From positions 1 through 34,871 of the forward strand of contig JANNXS010000018.1 of assembly GCA_031409695.1 (NCBI GenBank): a stretch of DNA of 34,871 nucleotides, read 5' to 3'. The notes under the pieces are model-generated. The model was not told the origin of the DNA. It searched no databases and was given only the letters and a program-made list of their open reading frames with translations. The position numbers were made by a program, and so were the translations under genes. How positions within the stretch are numbered: position 1 is the first letter of the stretch; each line of letters opens with the position of its first letter. Of the stretch, positions 31,847 through 34,871 are shown piece by piece. Origin of the DNA: JABFRJ01 sp031409695. GTDB lineage: Bacteria > Pseudomonadota > Alphaproteobacteria > Rhizobiales > Hyphomicrobiaceae.

Positions 31847-33085
31847 TCAGCGCGTCCGCAAGGCCGCAATCGCCGCGCCGACGCCACCAGCCTTGTGCGG
31901 AATGCCTGCCTCAGCCAACGTCATCTCAACCGTTGCAAGTGCGCCAAGCATCATGGGCTCATTCAGGTCGCCGAGGTGACCGATGCGGAACACTCGGCCA
32001 GCCAACGGGCCAAGGCCGCCGCCGAGAGCAAGGTTGTAGCGATCGTAGGCGTGCTGGCGCAGGGCATTGGCATCGTGACCATCGGGCACCAAGATCGCCG
32101 AGACACTGTCGGCTGACCGCGACGGGTCTCGACACAGCAACTCAAGGCCGGTGATTTTGCCTTCAATGCCCCGTGCCGAAACGGAGACGTCGTTCTTGGC
32201 GCCGTCACCCCAATGGGCGATGGCGGCTCGTGTTGCGTCGGCAAAGCGGCGATGCCGGCGCAACACGTTCTCGAGCCCTTCCTCTTCGATCAGGCGGATC
32301 GATTCCTGCAAGCCATAGACGAGGTGAACGGGTGTCGTGCCGGGGAAGCGCTGCGGCGACATTTTCATCATGTCGCCCCACTTCCAGTAGCTGCGCCGGC
32401 TGCTGGTGTTGGTCTCGGATCGGGCCATCGCTTTGGCGCTGATGCCGGTCAGCGCCATGCCAGTCACCATCATCAACCCCTTCTGGCTGCCCCCGACGAC
32501 GATATCGACGCCCCAATCATCCATGCGAAAATCAAACGAGCCAAGCGAGGAAATAGTGTCGGCCAGCAGGAGTGCTGGATGTTTTGCCTTGTCGATCGCC
32601 TTGCGAATATCGCCGATCGGCTGGGCAAGACCGGTCGCAGTCTCAGAGTGTACGACCAGGATACCTTTGATGTCGTGCGCTTTGTCGGCCTTCAGCCGCG
32701 TCTCCAAGGCGGCCAGATCAACGCCCCGGCGCCAGTCCGCATGCAACGTCTCGGTTTCAAGGCCGAGGTCGTGCGCCATATCGCGCCAATTTCCGGAGAA
32801 ATGGCCGCTCTCGATGACCAACACCTTTTCACCCGGTGCAAAGCAATTCACCAGGCCTGCCTCCCAGGCGCCGTGACCGTTAGCTGCGTAAAGCAAGACA
32901 TGTTGCTTGGTCTTAAGTACGCGGCGGATGCCCTCGGTGACTTGGGCTTGGACGGCAAGAAACGCTGGGTCAAAAAAATCGATCGTCGCCCGATGCATGG
33001 CGCTGAGCACGCTGTCGGGAATGTTGGTCGGGCCGGGAGCGAAAAAAAACAGGCGGCCGCGTGGGCGTGTCATGCGCATGCTCAT
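31847..33085 (-). CDS. Serine-glyoxylate/alanine-glyoxylate aminotransferase family
   Basis: 412 aa, cytoplasmic class V PLP enzyme. The N-terminus FAPGPTNIPDSVL and the PLP lysine K202 in VGGSQKGLMM mark the serine-glyoxylate aminotransferase subgroup; PLP-stabilising residues lie in HSETATG and ADTISSLG. RFRIGHLGD-type ending (VFRIGHLGDLNE) is present. It converts glyoxylate to glycine with serine or alanine as donor, fitting the serine cycle or glyoxylate detoxification. The ATG at 33085 lacks a strong ribosome site; MRM three codons later is possible. It sits 96 bp upstream of the aspartoacylase-like gene on the same strand and is divergent from metK. Confidence 0.91.
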   Translation of the reverse strand: MSMRMTRPRGRLFFFAPGPTNIPDSVLSAMHRATIDFFDPAFLAVQAQVTEGIRRVLKTKQHVLLYAANGHGAWEAGLVNCFAPGEKVLVIESGHFSGNWRDMAHDLGLETETLHADWRRGVDLAALETRLKADKAHDIKGILVVHSETATGLAQPIGDIRKAIDKAKHPALLLADTISSLGSFDFRMDDWGVDIVVGGSQKGLMMVTGMALTGISAKAMARSETNTSSRRSYWKWGDMMKMSPQRFPGTTPVHLVYGLQESIRLIEEEGLENVLRRHRRFADATRAAIAHWGDGAKNDVSVSARGIEGKITGLELLCRDPSRSADSVSAILVPDGHDANALRQHAYDRYNLALGGGLGPLAGRVFRIGHLGDLNEPMMLGALATVEMTLAEAGIPHKAGGVGAAIAALRTR

Positions 33086-33386
33086 CTGATGTGGTGTTTG
33101 AAGGCTCGGGTGCTATTGAGGCACGCCACTACTGAGGCACGACTTGCGCCAATCTGTCCAGCGTGTCAGTTCGAGAAGCAGAACGTTGACCAGACCGGCG
33201 TTCCGGATAGCCGGTTCGACGCGTTGTCTACGTAACCACGCTCGCTTCTTCCGGACTTAACAGTCTTTCCCAGCCCGCTTTCCCTGCCCGTCGGAAGGTG
33301 GCCTTGACCCCTCTGTGAAACGGTGGAAGAAGGCCCGCTGAATCCGGGGTTCCAATCGCCGCAGCGCTGTCGAAGGGCTTTGCCAC
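33086..33386. other. metK leader/divergent region
   Basis: 301 bp between the aminotransferase (minus) and metK (plus). Two modest stems are visible: ACCGGC/GCCGGT (33194-33199 with 33210-33215) and GGCCTT/AAGGCC (33300-33305 with 33330-33335). I cannot match this to a SAM-II, SAM-SAH or SAH riboswitch consensus by eye, so I call no RNA. No ORF here has support. Confidence 0.45.
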
Positions 33387-34676
33387 GTGTCACGCAAATC
33401 GTATTTGTTTACATCAGAATCGGTTTCCGAAGGCCACCCCGACAAGGTCGCCGACCAGATTTCAGATGCCATTCTCGACGCGTTCATTGCCAACGACGTA
33501 AAGCTCGGCATTGCCGACAACAGCGCGGTTAACACGCGCCTCGGCTGTGAAACGCTTGTGACGACCAATAAGGTCGTTATCGCCGGAGAAGCTCGCGGCC
33601 AAGCGCCGTTGTTCCGCAAGTACGCCAGTCACCAATTCATCGGCCAGAACGAGTGGGTCGTTGATCGCGGGATGATCAGCGACATCGCGCGCGCCGTCAT
33701 CAAGGACATCGGCTACGACCAAGTCGGCTTTTCCTACCATGGCTCAGACATTGAAGTGCTGTTGCACGGCCAATCCGCCGACATCGCCATGGGCGTCGAC
33801 GAAAAACAGGGTGAAGAAGGTGCTGGCGACCAGGGCATGATGTTCGGTTTCGCCTGCACCGACAGCGAGGCATACGAGAAAAATTCGTTCATGCCGGCCC
33901 CGGTGTTCTTCTCGCACAAGATCTTGAAAATCCTTTCTGAACAGCGCCGCTCCGGCAAGCTTGGCGACCTTCTGCCAGACGCCAAGAGCCAAGTCACAAT
34001 TCAATACGAAAACGGGACGGCCGTTGGCGCAACCAAAGTCGTCGTCTCGACCCAGCACGTGAAATCGAACGGCAAGAAAGATTACACGCCGGAAATGGTC
34101 AAGGAGATGATCGGCGATGCCGTCATGTCCGCCCTGCCAAAGGGCTGGATGCCTAAGAGTGGCGCTGACTTTCTCGTCAATCCAACGGGCAATTTCGTCG
34201 TCGGCGGTCCTGATGGCGATTGCGGCCTGACCGGTCGTAAAATCATCGTCGACACCTACGGTGGGTACGCCCCGCACGGTGGTGGCGCATTTTCCGGCAA
34301 GGACTCGACCAAGGTCGACCGCTCCGCCGCCTATGCCGCCCGCTACCTTGCCAAAAACGTTGTTGCAGCTGGCCTCGCCCAGCGCTGTATGATCCAGGTC
34401 GCCTACGCCATCGGCCGTCCCGAACCCATGTCGCTGCTGGTCGACACGCAGGGCACGGGCACGCATGGTCCCGACGGCGATGCCATGCTCGAAAAGGTCC
34501 TCAACGAGCTCTTCCCGATGCGCCCAACGCACATTCGCCGCGCCCTGCAGCTGACCAAGCCAATCTATCAGCGTACCGCGGCTTACGGCCATTTCGGCCG
34601 TGCACCAGATGCCGACGGCGGCTTCTCCTGGGAGAAGATCGACCTCGCCGACAAAATCAAAAAGGCGATGGGTTGA
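33387..34676 (+). CDS. metK: S-adenosylmethionine synthetase
   Basis: 429 aa, cytoplasmic. It makes SAM from methionine and ATP. The ATP motif SEGHPDKVADQISDAILD begins at residue 14, GAGDQGMMFG at about 145-154, and the P-loop-like GGGAFSGKDSTKVDRSAAY near 301 carries the phosphate lysines. Length is larger than the about 384 aa of E. coli, as usual for alphaproteobacteria; a likely insertion lies around KSNGKKDYTPEMV (about 229-241). The start is a GTG at 33387: GAAGGG is 9 bp upstream and no in-frame ATG fits the conserved N-terminus. A hairpin terminator follows. Confidence 0.96.
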   Translation: MSRKSYLFTSESVSEGHPDKVADQISDAILDAFIANDVKLGIADNSAVNTRLGCETLVTTNKVVIAGEARGQAPLFRKYASHQFIGQNEWVVDRGMISDIARAVIKDIGYDQVGFSYHGSDIEVLLHGQSADIAMGVDEKQGEEGAGDQGMMFGFACTDSEAYEKNSFMPAPVFFSHKILKILSEQRRSGKLGDLLPDAKSQVTIQYENGTAVGATKVVVSTQHVKSNGKKDYTPEMVKEMIGDAVMSALPKGWMPKSGADFLVNPTGNFVVGGPDGDCGLTGRKIIVDTYGGYAPHGGGAFSGKDSTKVDRSAAYAARYLAKNVVAAGLAQRCMIQVAYAIGRPEPMSLLVDTQGTGTHGPDGDAMLEKVLNELFPMRPTHIRRALQLTKPIYQRTAAYGHFGRAPDADGGFSWEKIDLADKIKKAMG

Positions 34677-34689
34677 TATCGCGACGGCC

Positions 34690-34721
34690 CCCCTGTGAGC
34701 CCGCGCCCCTGTGAGCCCGCG
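34690..34721. repeat. 16-bp tandem repeat after metK
   Basis: CCCCTGTGAGCCCGCG occurs twice head to tail (34690-34705, 34706-34721) between the metK stop and the terminator hairpin. A local duplication; no function seen. Confidence 0.85.
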
Positions 34722-34722
34722 C

Positions 34723-34744
34723 AACGGCCCCTTCTGGGGCCGTT
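34723..34744. terminator. Hairpin between convergent metK and rhodanese genes
   Basis: AACGGCCCC (34723-34731) pairs perfectly with GGGGCCGTT (34736-34744) over loop TTCT. The U-run is poor on both strands. It stands 46 bp after metK and 11 bp after the minus-strand stop, so it likely serves both genes. Confidence 0.65.
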
Positions 34745-34755
34745 CGCATGTCGTA

Positions 34756-34871
34756 TTAACCGACCGTCTCGCGCTCGTCGAAGACAAAGCACGTGCCATC
34801 GAATAGGCTGTCTCGCCGTGGTACCTGATCGAGGTAATTCAGGATGCCGCCCTCAAGGTGAAACACCTCGG
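34756..34871 (-). CDS. trhO: tRNA uridine hydroxylase/rhodanese-related protein, C-terminal part (partial)
   Basis: The last 37 codons are in the window, open at the right edge. EVFHLEGGILNYLDQVP and then GTCFVFDERETVG match the end of the rhodanese domain of TrhO (YceA) proteins, where Y/F-H-L-x-G-G-I-L-x-Y-L is followed by C-F-V-F-D-x-R. TrhO hydroxylates U34 in some tRNAs. Full-length family members usually continue past this point with a Cys-rich tail; here a TAA stop comes directly after ETVG, and a hairpin follows. So this is a short form, or the tail was lost. The catalytic Cys loop lies outside the window. Confidence 0.75.
   Translation of the reverse strand, partial: EVFHLEGGILNYLDQVPRRDSLFDGTCFVFDERETVG

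Noticed and set aside
32213..33235. 340-codon plus-strand frame opposite the aminotransferase
   Set aside because: Antisense shadow of a clear PLP enzyme gene, with no ribosome site or domain.
33086..33386. SAM riboswitch ahead of metK
   Set aside because: The position is right, but I could not match the conserved core of any SAM or SAH class by eye, so no riboswitch is called.
33744..34799. 351-codon minus-strand frame opposite metK
   Set aside because: Antisense to metK, which has intact motifs throughout; the translation has no known domain.

Overview
The window reads as chromosome from an alphaproteobacterium, most likely of the Hyphomicrobiales (Rhizobiales) type. The evidence is high G+C coding DNA, an etfA to 3-hydroxybutyryl-CoA dehydrogenase gene order, a MetK of the longer alphaproteobacterial size, a DUF2076 protein, and one copy of an intergenic palindromic element that I recognise as common in this order. 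No species can be named from what is visible. I see no tRNA, rRNA, CRISPR array, transposase, integrase or replication origin.

Layout, left to right. Positions 1-3528 (+) hold the end of etfA, 3-hydroxybutyryl-CoA dehydrogenase, fabF and a CYTH-like protein. A palindromic repeat (3557-3662) follows. Positions 3716-5960 (-) hold 3-hydroxybutyrate dehydrogenase and an M20 amidohydrolase. Positions 6177-13768 (-) hold a compact accessory operon: a His/Cys-rich secreted protein, an RND adaptor with a His-rich N-terminus, a heavy-metal-type RND pump, a small periplasmic protein, a four-helix membrane protein, a short Tat-signal ORF, a Tat-exported intradiol-dioxygenase-like protein and a di-heme ferric-reductase-like membrane protein. 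Positions 13864-15679 (-) hold a PilZ protein and a fatty acid desaturase. Positions 15803-19159 (-) hold an FccB-type sulfide dehydrogenase flavoprotein, itself Tat-dependent, downstream of tatA-tatB-tatC. Next come a dihydroorotase (-), yajC-secD-secF (+), an inositol-monophosphatase-like enzyme and an amidase (-), and a GlcD-like FAD oxidase (+). The remainder holds a DUF2076 protein (-), a zinc metallopeptidase and a MoaB-like protein (+), an aspartoacylase-like hydrolase and a serine-glyoxylate-type aminotransferase (-), metK (+) and the end of a TrhO/rhodanese gene (-).

Two export systems sit here: Sec accessory proteins (YajC-SecDF) and the whole Tat translocase. Several likely Tat substrates lie in the same window (FccB, the intradiol-like protein, the short Tat ORF). 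Carbon and redox genes (EtfA, HBD, BDH, FabF) suggest fatty acid and polyhydroxybutyrate turnover.

The part most worth attention is the operon at 6177-13768. It joins a CusA/CzcA-type pump, with no outer-membrane channel or metal regulator in the window, to a possible periplasmic redox pair. One member is a heme-b membrane protein with two H-x13-H pairs. The other is a Tat-exported intradiol-like protein that keeps only three of the four usual iron ligands. The substrate and the role of the redox part are inference.
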